Source: an uncultured Gemella sp.
GTDB taxonomy: Bacteria > Bacillota > Bacilli > Staphylococcales > Gemellaceae
Direction: 5' to 3'
Assembly (NCBI GenBank): GCA_900555985.1
Contig: USNF01000018.1
Coordinates: forward strand, 1 to 18,654
DNA length: 18,654 nucleotides
Shown: one piece after another, positions 1 through 8,008 of the stretch
Layout of the letters: each line of letters begins with the position of its first letter
Numbering within the stretch: the first letter of the stretch is position 1
Translations under genes and position numbers: made by a program
Notes under the pieces: model-generated
The model's input: the letters and a program-made list of their open reading frames with translations, nothing else
Databases searched by the model: none
What the model was told of the DNA's origin: nothing

Positions 1-10
1 CAAAAACAAA

Positions 11-46
11 ATGGATGCCTCCTGTAAATTACAGGATAACATCCAT
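11..46 (-). terminator. Probable rho-independent terminator after priA
   Basis: Two nested stems form here: ATGGATG (11-17) with CATCCAT (40-46), and TCCTGTA (20-26) with TACAGGA (30-36), separated by a small internal loop. Read on the minus strand, the hairpin is followed by TTTTGTTTTTG (positions 10 down to 1). It lies about 70 bases past the priA stop, so it probably ends the rsmE-gpsB-coaBC-priA transcript. A second, weaker hairpin (67-90, TGTGT/ACACA arms) lies between the two. Confidence 0.6.
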
Positions 47-116
47 AAGTTTAAACTAAATAAATATGTGTCCAGAATTTTGGGTACACATCATTTATCT
101 TTTGCTCATAATATTT

Positions 117-2477
117 TTAAATATAATCTAATGCAGAATTATCAATTGAAATAGATATTTTTTCAGTTGTGAAGCTCTCTGAAAAGTAGTTATTTATATA
201 TTTTAGTAATAAATGTAGCTTATTATATTCAGAGTCTTGGTATTTAACAATAATGTTAAACTTATATTCATTGTTAACTTTATAAAACATACTTTTGTTT
301 GGTCCTAATATTTCCAAAGTTGTATGTTTTTCATTTAAAAAATTATATATAGTTTTTGCAGCAAATTCGGTTTTTTGTTCATTATCCCCTTTTATAGTAA
401 TAAATGATATTTTGCAAAAAGGTGGATAGTCTAGTAATCTTCTACGATTTAATTCATACTTATAAAAATTAATGTAATCATGATTAATTGAGTAATCTAT
501 AATATTACTTTCAATATTTGTTTGAAAAATTACTTCTCCAGCTTTATTGCTTCGTCCTGCCCTTCCAGCTGTTTGAACTAATAATTGGAATAACTTTTCA
601 TTTGCTTTAAAACTAGGTATTGAAATTAGGCTATCTATTGATAGAACACCTACAAGTGTAATATTTGGAAAATCTAATCCTTTTGAAATCATTTGAGTAC
701 CTAAAAGTATATCAGATTTTTTATTTTTAAAGTCTGTTAATAGTTTTTCATAAGCCCCCTTTTTGCTAGTAGTATCAGAATCCATTCTTGTAATACGTAT
801 ACCAGGGATATGCTCTAAAAGATATTCTTCAACACGTTGTATACCATAATTACCTGAAACTAACTCAGGATTATTACAGCATTTCTTAATATTTGAAACA
901 TATTTTTTGTACCCACATAAGTGACAACGTAAAGAATTATCGTGTTTATGATAGTTTAAGCTAATATCACAGTTTTCACATTTATATATATGTCCACAAG
1001 TGAAACACCTTATAAAATTAGTATATCCTCTCTTATTCATCAGTAGAAGAACCTGTTCATTCCTTGAAACTTTTTCTTTAATTTTATTTATTAATTCATC
1101 AGAAATCACTTGGCTTTTATCTTCTACATGTGAAATAGAAATTTTAGGTAAATCATTATTATATCTTTGTGTTAATGTAAGTAGATTATCTTTATTATTA
1201 TTTTTAAAATAGTAGTATAAATCTATGGTAGGTGTCGCACTAGCATAAAGAACGGTACATTTATTATATATTCCACGTTTTTTAGCGATATCTTTTGTAT
1301 CATAACGTGGTGATTCTGTTTGTTTATAACTATTTTCATGTTCTTCATCAATTATTATTAAACCTAAGTTTTCAAATGGAGCAAAAACAGCTGATCTAGT
1401 ACCTAGACAAATATTAACTTTACCATCTTTAATTTTTTTCCATTCTTGATACTTGTCTTTTTGAGATAGTCTAGAATGGATTACTGCTATATTATTACCG
1501 AAAATATTCCTAAATTTTTTTTCTATTTGTGGAGTAAGTATTATTTCAGGAACTAGTACTATTGCATTTTTACCAGATTTTAAAGTCTCTTCAACCAGTT
1601 TAATATATATTTCTGTTTTCCCTGAACCTGTTACACCATGAAGTAAATATTCATTAAAACTATTTTTATTAAAGTCTTTTAAAATATGATTAAGAACCTC
1701 TTGTTGTTTTTCATTAAGTTGTATATTATTTGATAAAATTCTATTATCATAAAAAGTTTTGATTTCTTCTTCTAATAATGTAATAGATTTATTATCTATA
1801 AGTTTTTTTATAACACTATCACCAATAGACAATATTTCTTTTACTAACGACTTCTTAATCTTTTTATTCTTTATTAAATACTCAATTAAAATATTCTGTT
1901 TTTTTGTGAATTTTTTTTCTTTATAGTCGTTTAAAACAATGTAGGTTTCAGTATCAGCTTTTATTTCTTTATTTTGACTAATAAGCTTTATAGCTTTTAA
2001 TGAAATTAATTGACCTATTTCTTCTTTAGTAAATATTTTTTCAAATTTTTTCTTTTCAATAAGTTTGTTATTATTAAAATACTTAGCATAATCAATTAGT
2101 AATGTTGTATTTGGATTTAATAATTCATAATACTCAATATATCTATTTTTTAATATTGTTGGGATAATTGTTTCTATTGCTTGTATTCTTGTACAAAACA
2201 ATTCCTCTGACATTACTTTAGAAAGTAAAATCATTTCTTTAGTAAGAACAGGGAATTCATCTTTTATTTTTTTTATATATTTAAAATTAGAAATATCAGT
2301 TTTTCCTTCGTATTTTTTAAAAGTATCAATTACATAGCCTTGAACAATTCTGGTACCGAAAGGTACTTCAACCCTAAAACCGATAATATTTTTATCTTTT
2401 AACTCATTTGGAATTTTATAATAAAAACTTCTATTTACATTATAGTTACTAATATCAGTTATTACTTCTGCAAACAT
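117..2477 (-). CDS. priA: Primosomal protein N' (replication restart helicase PriA)
   Basis: This is the superfamily 2 3'-to-5' DNA helicase that recognises stalled forks and reloads the replicative helicase. At 786 residues it is of normal length for the family. Visible motifs, in order: Walker A GVTGSGKTE near residue 283, DEEH box near 376, SATP near 410, a cysteine-rich zinc region at about 490-535 inserted in the helicase core, motif V (GTQMISKGLDFP) and motif VI (QTAGRAGRS near 637). The zinc region has three good CxxC pairs (CFTC, CENC, CHLC), but the fourth appears as adjacent CC followed by NN rather than CxxC. The ATG start is set by AGGAGGGG six bases upstream. It is the last gene of a run after coaBC, the usual Firmicute partner. 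Identity is certain; the effect of the altered zinc pair is unknown. Confidence 0.97.
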   Translation of the reverse strand: MFAEVITDISNYNVNRSFYYKIPNELKDKNIIGFRVEVPFGTRIVQGYVIDTFKKYEGKTDISNFKYIKKIKDEFPVLTKEMILLSKVMSEELFCTRIQAIETIIPTILKNRYIEYYELLNPNTTLLIDYAKYFNNNKLIEKKKFEKIFTKEEIGQLISLKAIKLISQNKEIKADTETYIVLNDYKEKKFTKKQNILIEYLIKNKKIKKSLVKEILSIGDSVIKKLIDNKSITLLEEEIKTFYDNRILSNNIQLNEKQQEVLNHILKDFNKNSFNEYLLHGVTGSGKTEIYIKLVEETLKSGKNAIVLVPEIILTPQIEKKFRNIFGNNIAVIHSRLSQKDKYQEWKKIKDGKVNICLGTRSAVFAPFENLGLIIIDEEHENSYKQTESPRYDTKDIAKKRGIYNKCTVLYASATPTIDLYYYFKNNNKDNLLTLTQRYNNDLPKISISHVEDKSQVISDELINKIKEKVSRNEQVLLLMNKRGYTNFIRCFTCGHIYKCENCDISLNYHKHDNSLRCHLCGYKKYVSNIKKCCNNPELVSGNYGIQRVEEYLLEHIPGIRITRMDSDTTSKKGAYEKLLTDFKNKKSDILLGTQMISKGLDFPNITLVGVLSIDSLISIPSFKANEKLFQLLVQTAGRAGRSNKAGEVIFQTNIESNIIDYSINHDYINFYKYELNRRRLLDYPPFCKISFITIKGDNEQKTEFAAKTIYNFLNEKHTTLEILGPNKSMFYKVNNEYKFNIIVKYQDSEYNKLHLLLKYINNYFSESFTTEKISISIDNSALDYI

Positions 2478-2507
2478 ATGCTTCCCCTCCTTTCTAAGAG
2501 ATATAAA

Positions 2508-2548
2508 CTAAGAGTGGAATAAATCAAATTGATTTTAACCACTCCTAG
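2508..2548 (-). other. Hairpin in the coaBC-priA gap (possible weak terminator or attenuator)
   Basis: CTAAGAGTGG (2508-2517) pairs with CCACTCCTAG (2539-2548) over ten positions with one mismatch, and the loop holds a small palindrome, ATCAAATTGAT. On the minus strand the hairpin is followed by TTAGTTTATATC, which is only partly T-rich, so full termination before priA is doubtful. It could act as an attenuator or an mRNA processing site that lowers priA relative to coaBC. Confidence 0.45.
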
Positions 2549-2573
2549 AATTAATTAAGTTACTTAATTAATT
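2549..2573. repeat. Perfect 25-base palindrome over the coaBC stop codon
   Basis: AATTAATTAAGT (2549-2560) and ACTTAATTAATT (2562-2573) are exact reverse complements around a single central T. The repeat overlaps two of the three bases of the coaBC stop codon (2572-2574). The centre is too tight for a relaxed RNA hairpin, so it is either a protein-binding dyad or a chance result of the extreme AT content. Confidence 0.5.
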
Positions 2574-3744
2574 AAATAATTATATTTATTATTTCTTTAG
2601 CAATAGATTCTTTACTACTTTTTTCAATTTTACATATATTTTTGTTTTTATCAATAATATAAACTTCATTATCATCACTACCGAACCCGATATCATTTTT
2701 TGAAATATCATTGGCTATAATGTAGTCAAGATGTTTCTTTTCAATTTTTTCCATAGAATATTCTAATAATGAATTTGTTTCTGCAGCAAAGCCAATGACT
2801 ATTTGATTATCTTTTTTATTTTCTCCTACATACTTTAATATATCCGGTGTACGCTTAAGCTTAATAGATAAATCACCATCTTGTTTTTTAATTTTTTTAT
2901 CAAATACTTCAATTGGTGTATAATCAGAAACTGCCGCAGCTTTAATAATAATGTCACAATCCAAAAATTTATTTTTCACAGTATTGTACATATCTTCAGT
3001 ACTTACTATTTTTTCAATAATAATATTAGGATGTTGAGGTTTTATATCTACTCCAGTAACTAATATTACTTTGGCACCTCTTTTGGCACATTCATTAGCA
3101 AGTGCAATCCCCATTTTACCACTAGAAGGATTCGTAAAACATCTAAATGGATCAATAAACTCTTTTGTTGGACCAGCTGTTATTAATATTCTTTTATTCA
3201 AAAGATCATTATTTGTTTTTAACAGAACAGTATTAATAATATTATCTGTAGAAGGGAATTTTCCTTTACCAATGTCACCACATGCCAATAATCCTGATTC
3301 AGGTTCAATTAGATTAAACCCTAATCGAGAGAGTTTTTTAATATTGTCTTGTATTATAGGATTTTCATACATAACTGTATTCATTGCTGGGAAAATAAAC
3401 ACATTATTAAAGTTTTTAACGGCTAACATTAGAGATGAAGATAAATCATCTGCTATACCATTTGCAAATTTAGAAATCAAGTTTGCAGTTGCAGGTGCTA
3501 CAATAATTTTATCTGCCCATTTTACTAAATCAATATGTTGAATTTCTTCTACATTAATTTCTGTAAAAGTATCCGTATAAACTTTATTTTTAGTTAATGT
3601 TTGAAATGGAAGTTCCGTAACGAATTGTTTTGCATTATTTGTCAATATAACTTTAACGTTATGACCTTCTTTTACTAATCTACTAGTTAAGTCGATAGCT
3701 TTATACGCAGCAATTCCCCCTGAAACTATTTGTAATATATTCAT
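2572..3744 (-). CDS. coaBC: Bifunctional phosphopantothenoylcysteine decarboxylase / phosphopantothenate-cysteine ligase
   Basis: This enzyme carries out two consecutive cytosolic steps of coenzyme A synthesis: joining cysteine to 4'-phosphopantothenate (CoaB), then FMN-dependent decarboxylation to 4'-phosphopantetheine (CoaC). The N-terminal CoaC half (about 1-180) has the flavoprotein start VSGGIAAYKA, the catalytic His70 in QHID, the PAMN substrate clamp (119-122) and the active-site Cys155 in LLACGDIGKG. The CoaB half (about 185-390) has ITAGPTKEFIDPFR, NPSSGKMG, AAAVSDYTP and the KIKK segment. The length of 390 is typical of fused Dfp proteins. The start has AAGGAG seven bases upstream. 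It lies 33 bases after gpsB, probably in the same transcript. Streptococci usually carry separate CoaB and CoaC, so the fused form points to Bacillales. Confidence 0.97.
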   Translation of the reverse strand: MNILQIVSGGIAAYKAIDLTSRLVKEGHNVKVILTNNAKQFVTELPFQTLTKNKVYTDTFTEINVEEIQHIDLVKWADKIIVAPATANLISKFANGIADDLSSSLMLAVKNFNNVFIFPAMNTVMYENPIIQDNIKKLSRLGFNLIEPESGLLACGDIGKGKFPSTDNIINTVLLKTNNDLLNKRILITAGPTKEFIDPFRCFTNPSSGKMGIALANECAKRGAKVILVTGVDIKPQHPNIIIEKIVSTEDMYNTVKNKFLDCDIIIKAAAVSDYTPIEVFDKKIKKQDGDLSIKLKRTPDILKYVGENKKDNQIVIGFAAETNSLLEYSMEKIEKKHLDYIIANDISKNDIGFGSDDNEVYIIDKNKNICKIEKSSKESIAKEIINIII

Positions 3745-3777
3745 TATATGCTCCTTTTTTATAGGTTTTATAGGAAA

Positions 3778-4101
3778 TTAAAAAATATCATTATTTTTTC
3801 CACCAGGTCCAAATACAGCAATCTCTAATTTTGATAAACGTTTTAATATATCAACATTAGTAACTTGAACAGGTTTGTCTTCTCTAGAAGAATTTTTAAG
3901 AGCCTCTACTTTAATTTTTAAATTTTGATTTTCTATTTCTAATTCTTTTAGTTTTGTTAATAATTTATCTAATTTCATATAATCTTCAATAATTAAATCT
4001 AAATAATCATTAACATCATCTTCACTATATCCTTTTGTTCTGCTTTTTTTAAATTCTTTTTCGTAAATATTTTTTGCAGTTAAATTCAATTCTACACTCA
4101 T
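3778..4101 (-). CDS. gpsB: Cell division regulator GpsB (DivIVA-like)
   Basis: GpsB is a small cytosolic hexamer that links penicillin-binding proteins and division proteins at the septum and shuttles between septum and side wall. The N-terminal half has the DivIVA-type lipid/PBP-binding domain (LTAKNIYEKEF, then GYSEDDVNDYLDLIIEDY). A coiled coil follows (about residues 50-70), then a C-terminal segment NVDILKRLSKLEIAVFG that closely matches Bacillus GpsB. I start it at the ATG ending at 4101 (107 residues). An in-frame TTG seven codons upstream would add residues, but its codons 4-5 are themselves the AGGAGT ribosome site of the ATG. The gap to rsmE is 13 bases. Identity is very likely from the matching domain order and size. 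Confidence 0.93.
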   Translation of the reverse strand: MSVELNLTAKNIYEKEFKKSRTKGYSEDDVNDYLDLIIEDYMKLDKLLTKLKELEIENQNLKIKVEALKNSSREDKPVQVTNVDILKRLSKLEIAVFGPGGKNNDIF

Positions 4102-4108
4102 TTTATTA

Positions 4109-4114
4109 CTCCTT
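4109..4114 (-). promoter_or_regulatory. Ribosome binding site that fixes the gpsB start
   Basis: The minus strand reads AAGGAG followed by TAATAAA and then ATG. This site lies inside the longer reading frame that begins at an upstream TTG, which shows that the internal ATG at 4099-4101 is the real start. Confidence 0.75.
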
Positions 4115-4864
4115 TTATTCAAATTCTGAAAAATATGCGATACAACTTACTAAATAAAGAGGTGCAGTTTCTGCTCTTAGAATCCTCTTTCCTAAGCTTA
4201 CCATCTTAAATTCAGATTTAGTTAAAATATTTATTTCATTTTCTGAAATTCCACCTTCACTACCAAAAACAGCGATAATTGATTTATTATATAAATCTCC
4301 TTTTAATAAGGTGGTTAAATTTTCATTATTTTTATTATGTGATTCTTTTTCGTAAGCTACTACTTTATAATCCATATTATTAGTTGTATTGATTAATTCT
4401 TGTAAGTTATTAACATAACTTAATGTAGGAATTATATTTCTTTTAGATTGTTCAGCTGCTTCTTTTAATATCTTATCCCATCTTTTTAATTTTGAATTTA
4501 TTTTTTCAGATTTAATTTTTGCAATATTTCGTTCAGAATTAAAAAGAATAATATTGAAAACACCTAGTTCTGTAAGTTTTTGAAGTAGATATTCTATCTT
4601 ATCATTCTTAAGCGGTGGGATAGCTACAGTTATTTTAGTTTTTAGTTCATTAGATTCTTCAACTTTCTCAAATGGTTGAATAACAACTTTATCAATATTA
4701 TTTTCTATAATATTACAAATATATTTAATTTCATCATTAAATACGATATACAATTTATCATTTATATTTTTTCTCATTACTCTTACAATATGATTACTAT
4801 CTTCTTTTGACAATTCATACTTGGAGTCGAAATTAAAATTTTGATTTACAAAATACTGTTGCAT
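4115..4864 (-). CDS. rsmE: 16S rRNA (uracil(1498)-N3)-methyltransferase RsmE
   Basis: RsmE is a SPOUT-class methyltransferase that places a methyl group on N3 of U1498 in the small-subunit rRNA decoding region, using S-adenosylmethionine. The protein is 249 residues, normal for the family. It starts with an RNA-binding PUA-like part (residues 1-70, with HIVRVMR). A trefoil-knot domain follows with KLTELGV, the SAM-binding GSEGGISENEI near 195, and LGKRILRAETAPLYLVSCI near the end. The ATG has AGGAG five bases upstream. It is the first gene after a good promoter at 4896-4924, so it leads the rsmE-gpsB-coaBC-priA run. In many Firmicutes rsmE sits next to prmA instead, so this neighbourhood is a lineage feature. 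Confidence 0.95.
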   Translation of the reverse strand: MQQYFVNQNFNFDSKYELSKEDSNHIVRVMRKNINDKLYIVFNDEIKYICNIIENNIDKVVIQPFEKVEESNELKTKITVAIPPLKNDKIEYLLQKLTELGVFNIILFNSERNIAKIKSEKINSKLKRWDKILKEAAEQSKRNIIPTLSYVNNLQELINTTNNMDYKVVAYEKESHNKNNENLTTLLKGDLYNKSIIAVFGSEGGISENEINILTKSEFKMVSLGKRILRAETAPLYLVSCIAYFSEFE

Positions 4865-4895
4865 AAGTTCTCCTATATAATTATCTTTATATATA

Positions 4896-4924
4896 ATTTT
4901 ACATTAGAATTTATATTAATGCAA
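4896..4924 (-). promoter_or_regulatory. Sigma-A-type promoter for rsmE-gpsB-coaBC-priA
   Basis: On the minus strand, -35 TTGCAT (4919-4924) and -10 TAAAAT (4896-4901) are separated by exactly 17 bases, with TG directly before the -10. It lies 32 bases before the rsmE start and just downstream of the mltG terminator arm, so it gives this run its own start. Confidence 0.65.
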
Positions 4925-4955
4925 TAGATACTCCAATCTCATTTATTTAAAATAA

Positions 4956-4999
4956 AAAGAGATTACTTTAAAATCTCAAAACTTAAAAGTAATCTCTTT
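4956..4999 (-). terminator. Strong terminator of the nif3-to-mltG operon
   Basis: AAAGAGATTACTTT (4956-4969) and AAAGTAATCTCTTT (4986-4999) form a perfect 14-bp stem with a 16-base loop. On the minus strand the stem runs into TTTTTATTTT (4958 down to 4949). It begins 6 bases after the mltG stop. Confidence 0.88.
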
Positions 5000-5004
5000 A
5001 GTTA

Positions 5005-6135
5005 TTAGCTTCCAGAAGGAATATATCCTTCAATATGTTCTTTAGCTAATTCTTCGTGTTCAGCATATGTTTTTGAAAAATATCCTTTACCATCTTTTGT
5101 AGCATGTAAGAAATATAAATAATCTGTTTTTTCAGCATTATTTAATGCTTCAAATGAGATAGTACTAGTCGAAGCTATAGGTCCAGGAGGTAGACCTACA
5201 GTCGTATATGTATTATACGGTGATTGTTCAGTTAATTCTTTTTGAGTAGGTGCTCCTGTTAATTTATCTGCCGCATAGTTCGCAGAAGGGTCTGTTTGTA
5301 ATTTCATTCCTTTAGCAAGTCTATTCAAGAATACACTAGCAATTAGTTTATTCTCATCTGTTTTTGTAGATTCTTTTTCTAGGATACTTGCCATTGTAAT
5401 ATATTTGTGAATTGATATTTGTGTATTTTTACCATTTATATTCCAATTTTTATTAGTATTTTTATATAATGGAACTATTTTATCATTTGCAGCTTGTACC
5501 ATTTTTGTTATTAAGCTTTCTACAGTTTCATTCTCATCGATATTATAAACTGCAGGATATAAATAACCTTCTAAAGCATATTTAATATTTTTCCCATACA
5601 CTTCATCAGTAATTAGTTCTGGGAATTGTGCTTGTAATTTCTTGATAAAATCAGCATCGTTCACTTTTTCTAAAAATTCTTCAGAACTTAATTTTGTATT
5701 CTCAAGATTTTTAGATATTTTAAGGATGCTATCTCCTTCTATTACTGAAAATGTTTTTCCAGTTCTTGCATTATCTTTTGATGTTAATTCATCTATTATT
5801 TGTGCAAGACTCATACTTGGTTTTAAGTTGAAGTTTCCAATGTAAAAATCAGAATTCGAACTTATTCTTGTGTAAATTTTAAATACAGTTTCATTTTTAA
5901 TTAGCCCTTTATTTTTTAATTCTTGAGCTATTTTTGCACTTCCATAATTTTCTTTTACTTCTATTCTTACATCATTATTATTATTTTTATCAACAGGTGT
6001 GGTCATGTAATAGAAAAATGAAAATGCAACTATAGCAATACCTAGTAATATTGTGAAAATAATAGGTAAAATTGAAGATTTTCTTTTATTTTTTTGTCTT
6101 AATTCTTCTCTACGCTTTAATTTTTCTTCGTTCAT
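5005..6135 (-). CDS. mltG: Endolytic murein transglycosylase MltG (YceG-like)
   Basis: MltG is a membrane-anchored lytic transglycosylase that cuts nascent glycan strands and is thought to set their length next to PBPs. At 376 residues, it has a basic cytosolic N-terminus (KLKRREELRQKNKRK), one transmembrane segment (about residues 24-46), a LysM-like region (about 58-170), and the YceG catalytic domain. The catalytic Glu lies in ILEKES near residue 252. LQTDPSANYA, SPYNTY, GLPPGPI and LYFLHATKDGKGYFS follow, all characteristic of the family. The start lies three bases after the DUF1292 stop and has only a weak ribosome site (AAGCGAG), so translation is probably coupled. It is the last gene of its operon, before a strong terminator. 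IreB and GpsB nearby also act in wall synthesis. Confidence 0.95.
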   Translation of the reverse strand: MNEEKLKRREELRQKNKRKSSILPIIFTILLGIAIVAFSFFYYMTTPVDKNNNNDVRIEVKENYGSAKIAQELKNKGLIKNETVFKIYTRISSNSDFYIGNFNLKPSMSLAQIIDELTSKDNARTGKTFSVIEGDSILKISKNLENTKLSSEEFLEKVNDADFIKKLQAQFPELITDEVYGKNIKYALEGYLYPAVYNIDENETVESLITKMVQAANDKIVPLYKNTNKNWNINGKNTQISIHKYITMASILEKESTKTDENKLIASVFLNRLAKGMKLQTDPSANYAADKLTGAPTQKELTEQSPYNTYTTVGLPPGPIASTSTISFEALNNAEKTDYLYFLHATKDGKGYFSKTYAEHEELAKEHIEGYIPSGS

Positions 6136-6138
6136 TCT

Positions 6139-6444
6139 TTACTCGCTTTCATCATAATAAAAAGTATCTAATACTTCAGAAATCATATCGTATTCTTCAT
6201 CAGTTTCTACAGGTTCGAATCTAATTTTTTCATCATCTTCTTCTACACAAACCATTGGGAAGATACTTATTTCATCTTCATCAATTGTTTCTTCCTCAGC
6301 AAAAATATAATATAAATTATTGTTTGTAGGGTTAGTGAATTCTAAAATTTTACGATATTCTTTTTCTTCACCTTCTAAAGTACTAAGAGTATAGATTTCC
6401 TCAGTATTATCTATGCTAATTTTTTTTAAATCTTTTTCTTCCAT
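6139..6444 (-). CDS. DUF1292 family protein (YrzB-like)
   Basis: This is a small (101 residues), very acidic cytosolic protein with almost no basic patches and many Glu/Asp runs (EEEDD-like stretches such as VEEDDEKI). The family, DUF1292, is conserved between ruvX and mltG in Firmicutes and has no established biochemical role. Visible family features are an N-terminal LEGEEKEYRKIL strand, the segment NLYYIFAEEE, and a C-terminal helix. A clear GGAGG seven bases before the ATG sets the start. It lies 23 bases after ruvX and 3 bases before mltG. The position matches Bacillus subtilis yrzB exactly, which is the main reason for the call. Confidence 0.88.
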   Translation of the reverse strand: MEEKDLKKISIDNTEEIYTLSTLEGEEKEYRKILEFTNPTNNNLYYIFAEEETIDEDEISIFPMVCVEEDDEKIRFEPVETDEEYDMISEVLDTFYYDESE

Positions 6445-6467
6445 TTTTTTATCCTCCGTAGATTTTT

Positions 6468-6896
6468 TTAATTTAATTTGTCTAAATAAGTTTGTAATAT
6501 TAAAACGGCAGCCATTTTATCTATAACATTTTTTCGTTTTTTTCTAGAAACATTTGCTTCTAAAAGTACTCTTTCAGCTCCCATAGTTGTAAGTCTTTCG
6601 TCTTGTAGTATGATTTCAACTGACTTAATTTTTTTCTTTAAAACTTCAACAAAGTATAAAGTAGCTTCACCTCTGAAGCCAATACTATTATCCATGTTTT
6701 TTGGTAAACCAACAATAATTTTGCCTACATTATGTTCATTTACTAGTTCTTTAATTCTTTTTATTTTAAAATCTTTAATTTGTTCATTAATATTTATTGT
6801 TTCAATTCCTTGGGCTGTTAAACCTAAAAGATCACTTACTGCAACACCGATAGTTTTAGATCCATAATCCAAGCCCATTATTCTTTTTTCTAACAT
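6468..6896 (-). CDS. ruvX: Putative pre-16S rRNA nuclease / Holliday-junction resolvase homologue (RuvX/YqgF)
   Basis: This protein of the RNase H-like YqgF fold is thought to process the 5' end of pre-16S rRNA. A junction-resolvase role has also been proposed. The length of 142 residues is standard. The catalytic Asp10 sits in MGLDYGSKTIGVAVSD. GLPKNMDNSIGFRG follows, then the second acidic centre in LQDERLTTMGAERVL, and MAAVLILQTYLD at the end with the third acidic residue. The start directly abuts the ireB stop and has CAGGAG eight bases upstream. Order ireB-ruvX-DUF1292-mltG is the classic Firmicute cluster. Confidence 0.93.
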   Translation of the reverse strand: MLEKRIMGLDYGSKTIGVAVSDLLGLTAQGIETININEQIKDFKIKRIKELVNEHNVGKIIVGLPKNMDNSIGFRGEATLYFVEVLKKKIKSVEIILQDERLTTMGAERVLLEANVSRKKRKNVIDKMAAVLILQTYLDKLN

Positions 6897-7151
6897 TTAA
6901 GACTCCTGTATAAAAAAGTACAATAGAAATTCTAATATATCATCCATTTCTATTAATCTGATTTGCTCTCTAGCATGATTATCACGAGGTATATAAATAG
7001 GATCAGCTGTTTTTATATATCCCATAAGTTGATTAATAGGATCGTATCCACGTTGTCTTATTGTCGCTACAACATTTGTTAATATATTATGAATGTCATT
7101 TTTATCATAAATATTACTATCAAACAATCTAGTTTCATCAAAATTTGTCAT
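6897..7151 (-). CDS. IreB family regulatory phosphoprotein (YrzL/DUF965)
   Basis: This is an 84-residue cytosolic protein of the IreB family. In Enterococcus, IreB is a substrate of the PASTA Ser/Thr kinase IreK and modulates cephalosporin resistance. The N-terminal TNFDETRLF places a threonine (Thr7) where IreB is phosphorylated. The core has NVVATIRQRGYDPINQLMGYI and GDPAYIPR-like DPIYIPRDNHAREQIR, which is the family signature. I start it at the ATG ending at 7151 because GGAGG (7160-7164) lies 8 bases before it. The in-frame upstream TTG (7164-7166) overlaps that ribosome site. It lies 15 bases after degV. Whether the cell has the matching kinase cannot be seen here. Confidence 0.9.
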   Translation of the reverse strand: MTNFDETRLFDSNIYDKNDIHNILTNVVATIRQRGYDPINQLMGYIKTADPIYIPRDNHAREQIRLIEMDDILEFLLYFFIQES

Positions 7152-7159
7152 AATTATTA

Positions 7160-7164
7160 CCTCC
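7160..7164 (-). promoter_or_regulatory. Ribosome binding site that fixes the ireB start
   Basis: GGAGG on the minus strand is followed by TAATAATT and ATG. It overlaps the codons of an extended frame starting at TTG, so that extension is not translated. Confidence 0.75.
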
Positions 7165-7166
7165 AA

Positions 7167-8006
7167 TTATGCTAATTCAATTAAAATTCCCACAGCATTT
7201 TCTCCTGTATGTGTTGAAATAATAGGTGTTGTAACAAAAATATCTTTATCATCAACATTGTAGTTAAAATTTTCTTGTATCTCTTTTCTTATTAAATTAA
7301 CATATTCATCAGAAATTGCATGTGGTAGTGAAATTTTTTTAATTTTACGATCACCAATTACATCTCTCATATGATCAATTAGTGAATGAACAAGTTTCTT
7401 CTTACCTCTTACTTTATCTATAGCAATTAGTTCAGTTTCTTTTAGTTGAGTTAAAACTTTAATGTTTAATAAATTACCAATAAGAGCTGAAGCTTTACTT
7501 AAACGTCCACCTTTTACTAAATTATCAAGTTTATCTATTGTTACAAAAGTATATATATTTTTTGCTTGCTCTCTTAAATTAGCAGCAACTATATCTAATG
7601 ATATATTATTATTTATTTGATCGATTGCAGATTCTAATAGATATACCATACCTCTAGTTGTAGTTTTTGTATCTACAACATATATATTATCAAAATCTGA
7701 ACTTGCCGCTAGCACAGAATTATATGTGCCGCTTAATGCAGAAGATATAGTTAAAACTAAAATTTTATAACCTTCTTTAGTCCATTTTTCAAATGCCTCA
7801 ATATATTTTCCAATAGCAGGTTGGCTTGTAGAAAATTCTTTTGCAGTTCTCATTCTAATTATATATTCTTCATTTCCAATTGTTCTATAATCGTACTCCT
7901 CACCATCAATATTTATTGTAAGTGGGATAACCTCAAGATTGTATTTTTCAATTTCATCTAATGTTAAATCACTTGATGAGTCTATGATAATTTTAACCTT
8001 TTCCAT
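7167..8006 (-). CDS. DegV family fatty-acid-binding protein
   Basis: The DegV (FakB-like) fold binds a fatty acid. Family members with a FakA kinase partner feed exogenous fatty acids into phospholipid synthesis by presenting acyl phosphate. The protein is 279 residues. Visible are the N-terminal IIIDSSSDLT, the loop STSQPAIGKYIEAF, the carboxylate-binding motif TISSALSGTYNS, and VKGGRLSKASALIGNLLNIKVL, all classical. No FakA kinase gene is in this window. The start ATG has AGGGGAT six bases upstream and lies 2 bases after the dfrA stop. It is placed between folate genes and the ireB cluster, which probably reflects co-transcription more than a shared pathway. Assignment to a particular FakB type is not possible from sequence reading alone. 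Confidence 0.92.
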   Translation of the reverse strand: MEKVKIIIDSSSDLTLDEIEKYNLEVIPLTINIDGEEYDYRTIGNEEYIIRMRTAKEFSTSQPAIGKYIEAFEKWTKEGYKILVLTISSALSGTYNSVLAASSDFDNIYVVDTKTTTRGMVYLLESAIDQINNNISLDIVAANLREQAKNIYTFVTIDKLDNLVKGGRLSKASALIGNLLNIKVLTQLKETELIAIDKVRGKKKLVHSLIDHMRDVIGDRKIKKISLPHAISDEYVNLIRKEIQENFNYNVDDKDIFVTTPIISTHTGENAVGILIELA

Positions 8007-8008
8007 TT

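Noticed and set aside
3071..3541. A 156-codon plus-strand open frame inside coaBC
   Set aside because: It lies fully opposite a well-conserved coaBC frame, has no ribosome site, and its hydrophobic content is the mirror of coaBC codons.
3565..3575. TATCCGTATA-like sequence in coaBC resembling the ATACGGA operator motif
   Set aside because: It lies inside a coding region far from any promoter and is explained by the coding of VYTDTF, so it is probably chance.
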